Below, piece by piece: positions 37,010 through 45,053 of a stretch of 64,000 nt of DNA. The translations under genes were made by a program, and so were the position numbers. Origin of the DNA: Arminella tubonensis (GTDB taxonomy: Bacteria; Pseudomonadota; Alphaproteobacteria; Rhizobiales; Rhizobiaceae). The first letter of the stretch is position 1; every line of letters starts with the position of its first letter. The stretch is from the NCBI RefSeq assembly GCF_003240585.1, contig NZ_PCDP01000001.1, positions 186,001 through 250,000 of the forward strand. The letters are read 5' to 3'. A model generated the notes under the pieces. That model had not been told where the DNA came from, searched no databases, and saw only the letters and a program-made list of their open reading frames with translations.

Positions 37010-38020
37010 CTAGAGCCGGCCGAGTTTCCAGGATTTGATGAGCTCTTCGGCCGCGGAAAGCGCCGCCGGCAACATAAAGCGCTCCGTCTCGTTGGCGGGG
37101 CGCTTTGCTTTTGTAGGTTGCCCTACCGGCATGCCGTGGCCAAATCCATCCAATACCACCAGTTCGACGATCGGCACCCCGTTGGCATCCAGCCACTGCT
37201 GGCGATTTCCGCCGTCGAAGTTCTGCTTCTTCGGCTTCGCCGTCTTCTTCAACCCGTGAACGCCAAGCCACTGCGACACCGACGCATCGGCATTGCTGCT
37301 CGACACCACCCGATCAGCGTTTCCGTGCCAGATCGAAACGGCCGGAAACCTCGGAGCTTCGGGAGAGACCTGCTTCACAAATTCCGCCCACTCCTGAGGT
37401 GTGCGGCCAGGGGCATTGTTCATTGCGGACATCGCGGACATGGCATCACGTGCCGCTCCGAATGGCAGGCCGGCAACGATTGCGCCCGCGTTGAAGAGCT
37501 CCGGATATGTGGCAAGCAAAGCCGATGCCATGGCGCCGCCGGCCGAGAGCCCGACCACGAAAATCCGGTTCGCATCGATCGCGTGCCGCTGGGACACGAA
37601 CTCGATCATTTCATGGATGGATCCGGTCTCGCCGCGATCACGCGCAACGGCGCTGGGGCGAAACCAGTTGAAACACAGATTGGCATTGTTGGAGGGCTTC
37701 TGCTCTGGATAGAGAACGGCGAAGCCATTGGCACGCGCCAGGGACGTCCAACCGGCCGCCCGGTCGAAATCCGCTGCGTTCTGCGTGCACCCGTGCAATA
37801 CGACGACGAGGGGCATGGCCCCGACTACCTTTTCCGGCACATATTCCAGCATGCGGAGATTGCCCGGATTGCGCCCGAAACCGGTCACCTCTGCAAGGCG
37901 CTGCGCCGCCGTGCGCGGTTTTGCCTTGGCCGGAGGAATCAGGCCTGGAAAGACGAACTTTTGAAACTGGGTGGGGTCGACAAGAAGACGGGTCAACCGC
38001 CTCGGAATTTTCAAACGCAT
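37010..38020 (-). CDS. extracellular-type PHB depolymerase / polyhydroxybutyrate esterase
   Basis: The 336-residue protein is an alpha/beta hydrolase of the esterase PHB depolymerase family (LpqC-like). It has MPLVVVLHGCTQNAADFDRAAGW with the oxyanion region, the nucleophile serine in VGLSAGGAMAS, an aspartate region near HGNADRVV and a late histidine in LDGFGHGMPVG. A clear signal peptide is not seen at the chosen start (MRLKIPRRLTRLL), where an AGGA site lies about 11 bases upstream, so it may be intracellular. The substrate could be a short-chain polyester or another ester. Confidence 0.85.
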   Translation of the reverse strand: MRLKIPRRLTRLLVDPTQFQKFVFPGLIPPAKAKPRTAAQRLAEVTGFGRNPGNLRMLEYVPEKVVGAMPLVVVLHGCTQNAADFDRAAGWTSLARANGFAVLYPEQKPSNNANLCFNWFRPSAVARDRGETGSIHEMIEFVSQRHAIDANRIFVVGLSAGGAMASALLATYPELFNAGAIVAGLPFGAARDAMSAMSAMNNAPGRTPQEWAEFVKQVSPEAPRFPAVSIWHGNADRVVSSSNADASVSQWLGVHGLKKTAKPKKQNFDGGNRQQWLDANGVPIVELVVLDGFGHGMPVGQPTKAKRPANETERFMLPAALSAAEELIKSWKLGRL

Positions 38021-38317
38021 GAAAGACGATATCCTTTGAGAATGGGCGCAGCTCGACTGCCTCGGCCGCACCTCCCCGAAGGAGATCCCTCGGACCACAA
38101 CTGTATTTGTGCACTGCAGCATCAATAGGGCAATAGAAAGCCCGCGAACATGCATAAATAGGATTAGCCGTCGCCAATGATAGCGGCAGTGACCGCAAAG
38201 CTTGTGACGAAGGCTTCGAGCCACCAAATTCCGCATTAAAATACAATTTTAGGTTATGCAATAATAATAATAGGTTCAGCGGAACATGGCATACATTGAC
38301 GACACGGAGGGTTACCT

Positions 38318-38713
38318 GTGAAGAGAGTTAGCATTGTCGCCGCGACGAGTGCGCTGTTGTTTTGTTCCACTATCGCAGCGTCAGCGCAGAGCTTTCAAAA
38401 TCTGCCCCTGCGCAACAACGGTCAGCTGCCGGAAGGCTATATATCGGTCCAGGCGGGCTTGTCGTTCAACGTTCCACTCAAAGATGTGAACGACTATGGG
38501 CAGGAACAGACTGAAGCGGCCAAGACGTTCTATCGGATTGCGGGCAGCTATTGCACGACCCTATTGGCCACCGTTGCCGACAGTTGCGAGATCAAGAGCC
38601 TATCCAGCAACGCGGATGTACAAAATTTCGAGGGCCGCAGCCCGAACCTAACCGTGCGTGGCCAGATCACCATGGCGATCAAGCTCAAGCCGGCGACGAA
38701 GCAGCCCAATTGA
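38318..38713 (+). CDS. secreted protein, UrcA-like
   Basis: A 131-residue protein with a signal peptide (KRVSIVAATSALLFCSTIAASAQ) and a mature part containing two cysteines in GSYCTTLLATVADSCEIKSL. Length and cysteine layout recall the UrcA family of small exported proteins, but the match is weak. The start is GTG with a CGGAGG site 6 bases upstream. It stands alone between two minus-strand genes. Confidence 0.65.
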   Translation: MKRVSIVAATSALLFCSTIAASAQSFQNLPLRNNGQLPEGYISVQAGLSFNVPLKDVNDYGQEQTEAAKTFYRIAGSYCTTLLATVADSCEIKSLSSNADVQNFEGRSPNLTVRGQITMAIKLKPATKQPN

Positions 38714-38803
38714 AACAGCTTATCCCCGGCCGCGGGCACAGCCTGGATTTGCCTGGCTGTCGCCGGCTGTTCCGATCGATCCAGCAGACGTCGGCGCAGT
38801 GCG

Positions 38804-39130
38804 CTAAGCACTCTTGGCGAAATAACGTTCTTCCGGAGCGTGCTTGTTAAGATCAGTATTCATCTTCCGCAGAACAAATGCAGCATCGAGAAGAATGGCT
38901 GCAGTTTCGTGGTCCGGGGCGCTGGACATTCCGTCGGCCAGACTTCCCAGCTTGCTTGCCGCCAAAGATGTCGGCACTGCAAAACGCTCGATATGACTGA
39001 GAGCGGCCGCATCTGACAATTCTCCGATCATGACGGCAGCGCGACGGACGAGAAATCTTCTTTTGTCGGTCGGCGTACCCTGAACATCGGCGGCAGCGTT
39101 GAATAGTACTCCAATAAACTCGGAAAGCAT
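38804..39130 (-). CDS. hypothetical protein, helical
   Basis: The 108-residue protein (MLSEFIGVLFNAAADVQG...) is predicted to be mostly helical and soluble, without cysteines. I do not recognise the family. The second ATG (39130) is chosen because AGGAG lies 7 bases upstream; the first ATG two codons earlier has almost no spacing. Its promoter region holds two near-identical 16-base direct repeats. Confidence 0.6.
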   Translation of the reverse strand: MLSEFIGVLFNAAADVQGTPTDKRRFLVRRAAVMIGELSDAAALSHIERFAVPTSLAASKLGSLADGMSSAPDHETAAILLDAAFVLRKMNTDLNKHAPEERYFAKSA

Positions 39131-39465
39131 ACGCATACTCCTGACACAACTCGCCTTACGTTAGGCTTAGCTACTTTACGTTAGGTTAAGCAAAAGTAAA
39201 CGTCTTTTTTGCACCCGATTGTAATTAGCCTTTTATACTTCGCCACTGCGGCGCCGCTCTGTGTCAGAGCGAGATTGCACTTGCTGAAAGTGGCACGGAA
39301 TCCTCATTTCCTTGTCTCGGTACGATACAGATTTGGTTCGCGACGGATGGAATGCTCATCTGCCGCGATGGTTCCTGGCAATAGGATAGTGATCGCGGCC
39401 GATAGAGACCGCGCTGTTCGTCCTGGTCGGCGCTTCACATATTTCGCGCCTGGCCAGTGGCGGTT
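39131..39465. other. intergenic region with direct repeats
   Basis: Apart from the direct repeats at 39156-39191, I see no gene or clear site in this gap between two minus-strand genes. Confidence 0.4.
39156..39191. repeat. two 16-base direct repeats, 20 bases apart
   Basis: TTACGTTAGGCTTAGC (39156) and TTACGTTAGGTTAAGC (39176) match at 14 of 16 positions and are spaced by 20 bases, two helix turns. They lie 26-61 bases before the start of the minus-strand gene ending at 38804, a likely operator position. Confidence 0.7.
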
Positions 39466-39861
39466 TTAGGACGTGAACGGCAGCAGGGCCCTAATTCTCG
39501 GGTCGCGCAGATATAGGCCACCCCACGTCATCACGCCGAGAGCCAAGCAAATCAGTTGCGGCGGCGTGCCGATTTCTCCGAGCCGGAAATGCGTGCAGAT
39601 GGCGCCTCCGAGAAAGCCGGTCGTCAGGATCGCGCCGAGGACTGCCGTGCGTGGGAAGATGTAGAGCAAGGCGCAAACGAGGATGATGATACCAAGAAGC
39701 GGCGCCTGGCTCGGCGGAAAGCCGGTGAGTTCCATTTCGGCGCTCATCGTGCCGGGCGACAACAGGTCGATGGCGGCGTCGGCAAACAGCGCCAGCGCAA
39801 CAACCCCGGTAAGAGCCCATCCCACCCAGGAGACGTTCCGTTCGACAGCAATCTCAGCCAT
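39466..39861 (-). CDS. DoxX-like membrane protein
   Basis: A 131-residue protein with four hydrophobic segments and the pattern of DoxX-like (DoxX_2) proteins: GTMSAEMELTGFPPSQAPLLGIIILVCALLYIFPRTAVLGAILTTGFLGGAICTHFR. Not closely related to the DoxX protein of the bufferin operon. It stands alone; function unknown. Confidence 0.78.
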   Translation of the reverse strand: MAEIAVERNVSWVGWALTGVVALALFADAAIDLLSPGTMSAEMELTGFPPSQAPLLGIIILVCALLYIFPRTAVLGAILTTGFLGGAICTHFRLGEIGTPPQLICLALGVMTWGGLYLRDPRIRALLPFTS

Positions 39862-40182
39862 TTATCATCCTCCGCAAATCAGCCACTGACGTCCACAAAC
39901 ACACGCCAAATGAAACGCAGTGCCGCACCGAGTCAACTGGCGGTGACCTTCGCCTTTTCTATCAAGCAATAGCGCCAACTGATCGAGACTACGGGTGCGG
40001 CCGCATGGAGGAGAGCCATCGTCTCGTTGATTTCGACCCGAAGCAGCCCTAGCAACCGAGCAATTCAGCGAGGTTGTCAGATGCGGCTCGTTGTCTTCGA
40101 TGATTTCAGTCGCCCGCCGAGGCAGGATTGCGATTGGCTATCTGGGGGATTGGGCCAATTATCGCTAAACTATTGATTTCGT
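39862..40182. other. intergenic region before tRNA-Pro
   Basis: No convincing gene. I looked for an integrase remnant or a copy of the tRNA end here, as expected for an island at a tRNA, and saw neither. Confidence 0.4.
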
Positions 40183-40259
<77 letters not shown>

Positions 40260-40606
40260 ACCTGCCGAAAACGGCTTGATGGCATTAGTATTTTGGGTTT
40301 GGGAGCGCAAGCGAAAAATGCAAAGTCGGAATAAATATGGATAGAGTACCAACCGGCTGACACTTGAATGCAGGCCTTTTACTTCGAGACGCAGCGCGGG
40401 GGGCCGTCGCTGCGAACGCCGAAGGGAGCAGACGGCAAACTTATTCCGTGTTTTTCTCTCCTGTCACAACTTTTATCGATCTTTCCCACCGCTTGCCTAT
40501 TGGCAATGTCTCAGGTTGGCCCACATTGTTCAAATAGCGACGTTGAGGGGACAAGTCTCCGTTTGATGGCGTCGCTGGGGATGGTTCAAAGGAAAGGAAG
40601 CCTATC
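40260..40606. other. intergenic region after tRNA-Pro
   Basis: No gene is supported. It holds the promoter side of both the tRNA and the DUF3597 gene, but I could not name a clear promoter. Confidence 0.4.
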
Positions 40607-41050
40607 ATGGGAATTTTCGACAAGATCAAGCATGCGATCTTCGGCGGTCCGGCAAGCGCGGCGCAAGCCGCTCCAACGACTGGTGCTGCGGCTCCGACCG
40701 CGGCCAGCGCTCAAAGCACGCCGGCAACGACGTCTACAGCTTCGACACCGTCATCGAGCGCCGCTGCTCCGGCCGCGTCACCTGTGGCGGCGAGTGTCGA
40801 TGTAACCGCCATTCTCGATCAGGCTGTCGCAGCGAGCGGACAAAAGCTGGATTGGCGCCATTCCATCGTCGACCTGATGAAGGCTCTCAAAATGGACGCG
40901 ACGCTTGCCGAGCGCAAGGAACTTGCAGCCGAGCTTCATTATACAGGCGATACGCACGATTCTGCGGCAATGAACGTGTGGCTGCATAAGGCGCTATTGA
41001 AGAAGCTGGCCGAAAACGGAGGCAAAGTCCCGGCGGACCTGATGGATTGA
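40607..41050 (+). CDS. DUF3597 domain protein
   Basis: The 147-residue protein has a short start (MGIFDKIKHAIFGG), a 45-residue low-complexity linker rich in alanine, threonine and serine, and a C-terminal DUF3597 domain (VDVTAILDQAVAASGQKLDWRHSIVDLMKALKMDATLAERKELAAELHYTGDTHDSAAMNVWLHKALLKKLAENGG). The function is unknown; the domain is sometimes linked to LysM-type proteins. A GGAAAGGAAG site precedes the ATG. Confidence 0.88.
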   Translation: MGIFDKIKHAIFGGPASAAQAAPTTGAAAPTAASAQSTPATTSTASTPSSSAAAPAASPVAASVDVTAILDQAVAASGQKLDWRHSIVDLMKALKMDATLAERKELAAELHYTGDTHDSAAMNVWLHKALLKKLAENGGKVPADLMD

Positions 41051-41216
41051 GCCAAGCGACATGACTGACTCGGGTGCTTGCGGCCGGTAGCGGGCTTGTC
41101 TTCGGTGAATTGCTCGCCGGCCAATCAGATCACCAGAAAAACACGGGTCGCCGGTTATCATCGGCGGCCCTACCTGCTCTACGGATTGCAAAGTCTGAAA
41201 ATTGGATTCTGCCTGT

Positions 41217-41507
41217 CTAGTCAGCCGTGCGGTTCTTATCCGTTTTGTGAGAACCGAACAGATCGCCCATGACGAAGGATTTGAACAACGTGCCGTTGGC
41301 GTCGTCATCGCTGTAGTAATCGTCGGAGCCGTGCGCCTGATGGCCGCGCCTGTGACAATTGTGGTGATGGTCGTTGACGTTCAAAATGTCCCAGCGTGTC
41401 GGAGCGGCCAAATCCGGCATCGTAATTGCCCAGGCGGGCGCTGCAGCTGTCGTCGTGCCGAGCGCAACGATGATTGCTGCCATCTTGAAAGCGGATCGCT
41501 TATCCAT
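41217..41507 (-). CDS. small secreted histidine-rich protein
   Basis: A 96-residue protein with a signal peptide (to about WA-ITMPDL) and a mature part rich in histidine and aspartate (DHHHNCHRRGHQAHGSDDYYSDDD), which could bind metal ions. I do not recognise the family. An EcfG-type promoter stands upstream, so expression under general stress is predicted. Confidence 0.65.
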   Translation of the reverse strand: MDKRSAFKMAAIIVALGTTTAAAPAWAITMPDLAAPTRWDILNVNDHHHNCHRRGHQAHGSDDYYSDDDANGTLFKSFVMGDLFGSHKTDKNRTAD

Positions 41508-41538
41508 GTCCTGTACTCCGTGAATGGTCGCAAACGCG

Positions 41539-41565
41539 AAACGTGGGGGTCGCCGTCAAGGTTCC
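41539..41565 (-). promoter_or_regulatory. EcfG-type general stress promoter
   Basis: On the minus strand GGAAC (41565-41561) is followed after 17 bases by CGTTT. Transcription would start about 25 bases before the secreted histidine-rich protein gene. Confidence 0.65.
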
Positions 41566-41642
41566 AGATATCAAGGGCCGACGTCGACCAATCTCGAAAA
41601 ATAGCGCGTGGCGGCAGCGAAATTCGCTGCCGCCACGAAAGA

Positions 41643-41993
41643 TCAGACTTTCTCTTTTTTCTTCACAGGCGTTTTCTGTACCGGTTCTACGGGAGCATCC
41701 GGCTTGGGGGCGAGGAGTTTCCGCAGCGAACTGATCTTGTCCTCCACCAGTGGGCGGAAGCGGCTGGCACGATATGGCATATCCGCAGCACCGTAGCCCT
41801 CCGGGCCGTCATCATTGCCGCGATGGATTTCCTCGACCTTGATGCCGAGGAACTCGCCGTCGACATAGTGCTTGTACATTCCCACCCACCGGATGGTGTA
41901 GATCTGCCCCTTGCGGATGATCTGGTCGATGCTGACATTCTTGAACTTGTCGTCGATGCAGACGACCTTCTGGCCGACGTAGAAATCGTTCAT
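41643..41993 (-). CDS. hypothetical protein
   Basis: The 116-residue protein begins MNDFYVGQKVVCIDDKF and contains KGQIYTIRWVGMYKHYVDGEFLGIKVEEI, a beta-rich pattern seen in small proteins of phage or mobile origin, then an arginine-rich middle and a proline/lysine tail ending VKKKEKV. The family is not known to me. Confidence 0.65.
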   Translation of the reverse strand: MNDFYVGQKVVCIDDKFKNVSIDQIIRKGQIYTIRWVGMYKHYVDGEFLGIKVEEIHRGNDDGPEGYGAADMPYRASRFRPLVEDKISSLRKLLAPKPDAPVEPVQKTPVKKKEKV

Positions 41994-42179
41994 GCTGCAG
42001 TCCTCGCGTCCTCTTCGTCCTCGGTCATTGCTACATATAGGGTGCGTAGGTCAACAATTCCGTAGCGCCGTCCCCGTGGAACCGCTGTGACTGCCTCCCT
42101 TGTCGGAGCCGAAGTAGCAATCGCCGCCGCCACACGATCGGCGTGTCGCAACTGCCATTCGATCGAGGCGAACCTGTCG

Positions 42180-42206
42180 GGAACCGATACGGGGCTCAAC
42201 GGTTTA
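42180..42206 (+). promoter_or_regulatory. EcfG-type general stress promoter
   Basis: GGAAC at 42180 is followed after 16 bases by GGTTTA, matching the EcfG pattern. Transcription would start near 42213, about 17 bases before the next gene's ATG. Confidence 0.65.
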
Positions 42207-42229
42207 CCTCGCGTCAAAGGAGCAATCAC

Positions 42230-42484
42230 ATGGCCAAAGACGATAAGACACTTCACGCCGGCTTTACGGGCTCTCCTCTCGATAAGCAGGATGGGCTGAA
42301 AGGCCGGGCGAAGAGCGCTGCAGCATTGGTAAAAAGCGAGGCTGGTGCTGTCAGCGCTGTAGCGGCGGATCATCCGCATACCGCGTCAACTTTGCTGATC
42401 GGGATAAGTGCCCTCGCCTTCGGACTAGGCTACCTGTTGGGACGTACCAGCAGCGACGACAGCAGCCGACGATACTGGCGATAG
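42230..42484 (+). CDS. small membrane-anchored protein, predicted stress-induced
   Basis: An 84-residue protein with a polar first half (MAKDDKTLHAGFTGSPLDKQDG) and one hydrophobic segment near the end (ASTLLIGISALAFGLGYLLG), the layout of the small ElaB/YqjD-like proteins. An AAAGGAG site precedes the ATG and an EcfG-type promoter lies just upstream. Confidence 0.75.
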   Translation: MAKDDKTLHAGFTGSPLDKQDGLKGRAKSAAALVKSEAGAVSAVAADHPHTASTLLIGISALAFGLGYLLGRTSSDDSSRRYWR

Positions 42485-42493
42485 ATCACCACG

Positions 42494-42961
42494 TCACGCC
42501 AACGATTGGCAGACGTCGACCCACCTTGCGCCGACGAGTTCCGCCATGCGGTTCGGCGAAACCCGGACGGCGGCGTTGACCGCGCCGGCAGCCGGCACGA
42601 CTTCGCTGAAGGAGCGCAGCGATACGTCGCAATAGACGGGGAGTTCCGAGGGTAGTCCGAAGGGGCAAACGCCGCCGACGGGATGGCCGGTCGCAGCAAC
42701 GACCTGTTCCGCATCCAGCATCCGCGGCTTTCCGCCGAGGACGTCCCTGAATTTCTTATTGTCGAGCCGTGCGACGCCGCTGGTGACGACAAGCATAATC
42801 GTTTCCCCGACCCGGACGCATATCGTCTTCGCAATCTGCGCCGGCTCGACCCCATGCGCTTCAGCTGCCAGCGCCACAGTTGCGGAGCTGGATGCCGTCT
42901 CGATGATGTCTATGTCAGGGGCGCGCAACGAAAAGAAGGCGCGAACAGATTCCAAGCTCAT
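42494..42961 (-). CDS. YbaK/EbsC-family aminoacyl-tRNA deacylase
   Basis: A 155-residue protein with the YbaK fold of trans-acting tRNA editing enzymes that remove mischarged amino acids. Features include SSSATVALAAEAHGVEPAQIAKTICVRVG with the conserved lysine of the family, VVTSGVARLDNKKFRDVLG, and GGVCPFGLPSELPVYCDVSL. It lies tail to tail with the preceding small gene, 9 bases apart. Confidence 0.9.
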   Translation of the reverse strand: MSLESVRAFFSLRAPDIDIIETASSSATVALAAEAHGVEPAQIAKTICVRVGETIMLVVTSGVARLDNKKFRDVLGGKPRMLDAEQVVAATGHPVGGVCPFGLPSELPVYCDVSLRSFSEVVPAAGAVNAAVRVSPNRMAELVGARWVDVCQSLA

Positions 42962-43020
42962 GCGAGCAGACTAGCCAAGCCCGTCATATGCTGCAAGGGA
43001 GGTGCGCAGCGGAAGCCGTC

Positions 43021-43045
43021 GGAACTTTTCCACCGGTCGCGCGTT
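43021..43045 (+). promoter_or_regulatory. EcfG-type general stress promoter
   Basis: GGAAC at 43021 is followed after 16 bases by CGTT, exactly the EcfG pattern. The predicted transcript starts near 43052, 23 bases before the small gene at 43075. Confidence 0.7.
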
Positions 43046-43074
43046 CTCACACCGGATTGGGAACGGTGTTTTTT

Positions 43075-43260
43075 ATGGCAAAACATATTGAAAGCAATAT
43101 TGAAGAGACGACTTATCGTCGCATCTGGAGCGTCGCGGATTTTGCGCGGCGCTATCGTCTGAGCAAGGAAGAAGAAATCAAGCTGATTGCACTGTTCGGA
43201 CCATTCGCAGGCGAGCACGAATTGCTCATGAATGCCCGCCGTTCGACCGTCTTCAGATAG
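43075..43260 (+). CDS. hypothetical small protein, predicted stress-induced
   Basis: A 61-residue soluble protein with RRIWSVADFARRYRLSKEEEIKLIALFGPFAGEHELLMNARR, which looks like a small helical protein with a helix-turn-helix-like start. No family recognised. The ribosome binding site is weak (GGGAACGG), but the gene has a good EcfG-type promoter just upstream. Confidence 0.6.
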   Translation: MAKHIESNIEETTYRRIWSVADFARRYRLSKEEEIKLIALFGPFAGEHELLMNARRSTVFR

Positions 43261-43333
43261 TCAGCCACTACGGCTTGCAAGACGACCCGCACTCGTGGGC
43301 GCGGGTCCTACCGATACACAGGATCTGTTGGCA

Positions 43334-43519
43334 TCAGTGCTTGTTCTTGTGGCTCTGCTGCCCTGGCTTGGACTGCTGATCGCGGCTTGCGCCCCGGCTA
43401 TCCATGGTCTGCTCGCTCGCACCCGATGCAGCGCTTTTCTGGTTTTTGTCGCCGGCACTTTTGTGTTTTTGCTGAGCGGACTTGCCGTGCTGCTCGTGAG
43501 AACCGCCGTGTTGGGCCAT
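43334..43519 (-). CDS. small hydrophilic stress-type protein
   Basis: The 61-residue protein is extremely polar (MAQHGGSHEQHGKSAQQKHKSAGD...), with glutamine, serine, lysine and histidine repeats and no hydrophobic core, as in small disordered stress proteins. It is preferred over a longer overlapping frame because AAGGAG lies 7 bases before its ATG and an EcfG-type promoter lies 50 bases upstream. Confidence 0.68.
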   Translation of the reverse strand: MAQHGGSHEQHGKSAQQKHKSAGDKNQKSAASGASEQTMDSRGASRDQQSKPGQQSHKNKH

Positions 43520-43570
43520 TTCTGTGCTCCTTGGGTTGCTGACCTGAGGCCGACATCGACCTCGGAAAGC

Positions 43571-43597
43571 ATAACCAAAGCAAGCGAATGCGGTTCC
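43571..43597 (-). promoter_or_regulatory. EcfG-type general stress promoter
   Basis: On the minus strand GGAAC (43597-43593) is followed after 16 bases by GGTTAT. The predicted transcript begins about 45 bases before the small hydrophilic protein gene. Confidence 0.7.
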
Positions 43598-43641
43598 GCA
43601 ATTAATATTTCGTGATTGATCGCCTCAGTTCGGATGATCGC

Positions 43642-43668
43642 AAAAAAGGCCCGGCGTGAAGCCGAGCC
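43642..43668 (-). terminator. intrinsic terminator of the porin gene
   Basis: On the minus strand GGCTCGGC pairs with GCCGGGCC (one G-T pair) around a 5-base loop and is followed by six T residues, 15 bases after the porin stop codon. Confidence 0.88.
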
Positions 43669-43682
43669 CCTCTCTGATCAGG

Positions 43683-44795
43683 TCAGAAATTGCGCTCGAA
43701 CCGCAGGATGCCTGCCCACTGATCGGTGTCGGCAGCGTCCCAATCCGTGTAGGACACTTCCGGTTGGATCAGCAGGTTCTTGACCGGATACCATTGAACG
43801 TTCGCAGTGGCGGCGAAGATCTTCGTATCGGTGTAGGCGAACTGCGCGTTGGCTGAGAGCTTGTCGTTGATCGGCGCGGTAAAGCCGGTCCAGATCGCCC
43901 AATCGCCCCAACCGCAATCCGCGCGGTTGACCGGGCAAGCCGCACCATCCGAATTGAGGTTGGTGCCGGCATATTGGTTCAACTTGTCGCCATCGGTGTT
44001 CCAGCCGGCCATGAAGAAGGTTTTGAAGCCTCCGAAATTGGCATCGAGGCGGGCCTTGATTGCGCCCTCTTCGACGACAGAGTCGTAGCCGCCGATGACC
44101 TTGATACCCCAGGTCCCTGCCGTGTAGCCGGCGCCGGCCACAACGTCAGGCGCATAGTGATCACCCTTGGCAGTGACCCAGTCATGAGTGGCGGCCGGGT
44201 TGGCGTCGCCGAAGTACGTGCCGTTGCCGCTGGAATTGGAATCTTCCAGCGAGATCACGGCTGTGAAGCCATTGCCTGCATCGTAGTTGTAGGTCAGCTG
44301 GTTAAGCTCATACGGGCCGTCGTAGATGACGTCGTCGTTGGCGACGTTGCCGGCATAACCGACATAGAGATTGTACTGCGAGTCGAGCTTGCCGACCGTA
44401 AAGCCGCCGAGGCTGATATTTGCGAACAGAAGCTTCGAGTTCGTGTTGCCCCCATCGTTCCATTCCCACCGGAAGATCGTGTTGGTCTTCAGGGCACCAT
44501 ATTCGGTGTCGGTGGCGGTATCGATGTTGAGCTCGGTTCGATCGTGCCACATCGTTCCAACGTGGCTCTTCGCGTCGTATGCGTCATACCATTCGCCTTC
44601 GGTACGAACCTTCCCGCCGACCTTGAGGCAGGTTTCCGTACCGGGGATATAGAAATAGCCCTTGCCGTATGCATCACAAATGCGAACGTATTGCAGCGGC
44701 TCCGGTTCGGCCGCGACGATAGCATCGGCTGCGTGCGCACCGGATGCAGCAGCCAAAGCCGCTGCAGAGCCGAAAAGAAGGCCCTTTATGTTCAT
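43683..44795 (-). CDS. outer-membrane porin (Porin_2, RopA type)
   Basis: This is a trimeric beta-barrel porin of the alphaproteobacterial Porin_2 family. The 370-residue precursor has a signal peptide (to AHA-ADAIVAAEPEP) and the conserved mature start YVRICDAYGKGYFYIPGTETCLKVGGKVR with a cysteine pair, and ends in phenylalanine (ILRFERNF) as expected for barrel insertion. The ATG at 44795 has a TTGGAG site; a longer frame upstream is unsupported. It is a single-gene unit with its own terminator. Confidence 0.94.
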   Translation of the reverse strand: MNIKGLLFGSAAALAAASGAHAADAIVAAEPEPLQYVRICDAYGKGYFYIPGTETCLKVGGKVRTEGEWYDAYDAKSHVGTMWHDRTELNIDTATDTEYGALKTNTIFRWEWNDGGNTNSKLLFANISLGGFTVGKLDSQYNLYVGYAGNVANDDVIYDGPYELNQLTYNYDAGNGFTAVISLEDSNSSGNGTYFGDANPAATHDWVTAKGDHYAPDVVAGAGYTAGTWGIKVIGGYDSVVEEGAIKARLDANFGGFKTFFMAGWNTDGDKLNQYAGTNLNSDGAACPVNRADCGWGDWAIWTGFTAPINDKLSANAQFAYTDTKIFAATANVQWYPVKNLLIQPEVSYTDWDAADTDQWAGILRFERNF

Positions 44796-45053
44796 GATAG
44801 CTCCAATTTGAATATCTATCGGGTGCGGGCTTTGCGCTTCGGAAACGACGTGCCGAGTCATGACCCGATTTGATGATCCTTTACGGATAAGACGAAGCAC
44901 CTTGGCTTCGCGCCGGAAATTGGACCCGCTTCCAAAAATTGACAAGTTAATAAGTGAAGCGAACTAAATTTGCCTGCCGCACTTTGCCTCCGCTGTTGCA
45001 AAAACATCACGCTCGTTTTCGACCGTGCAAAGCCGTCAGATTCACTGGGTATT

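Noticed and set aside
43261..43578. Longer minus-strand frame overlapping the small hydrophilic protein
   Set aside because: It lacks a ribosome binding site, and its start would lie almost at the EcfG promoter; the 61-residue frame is better supported.
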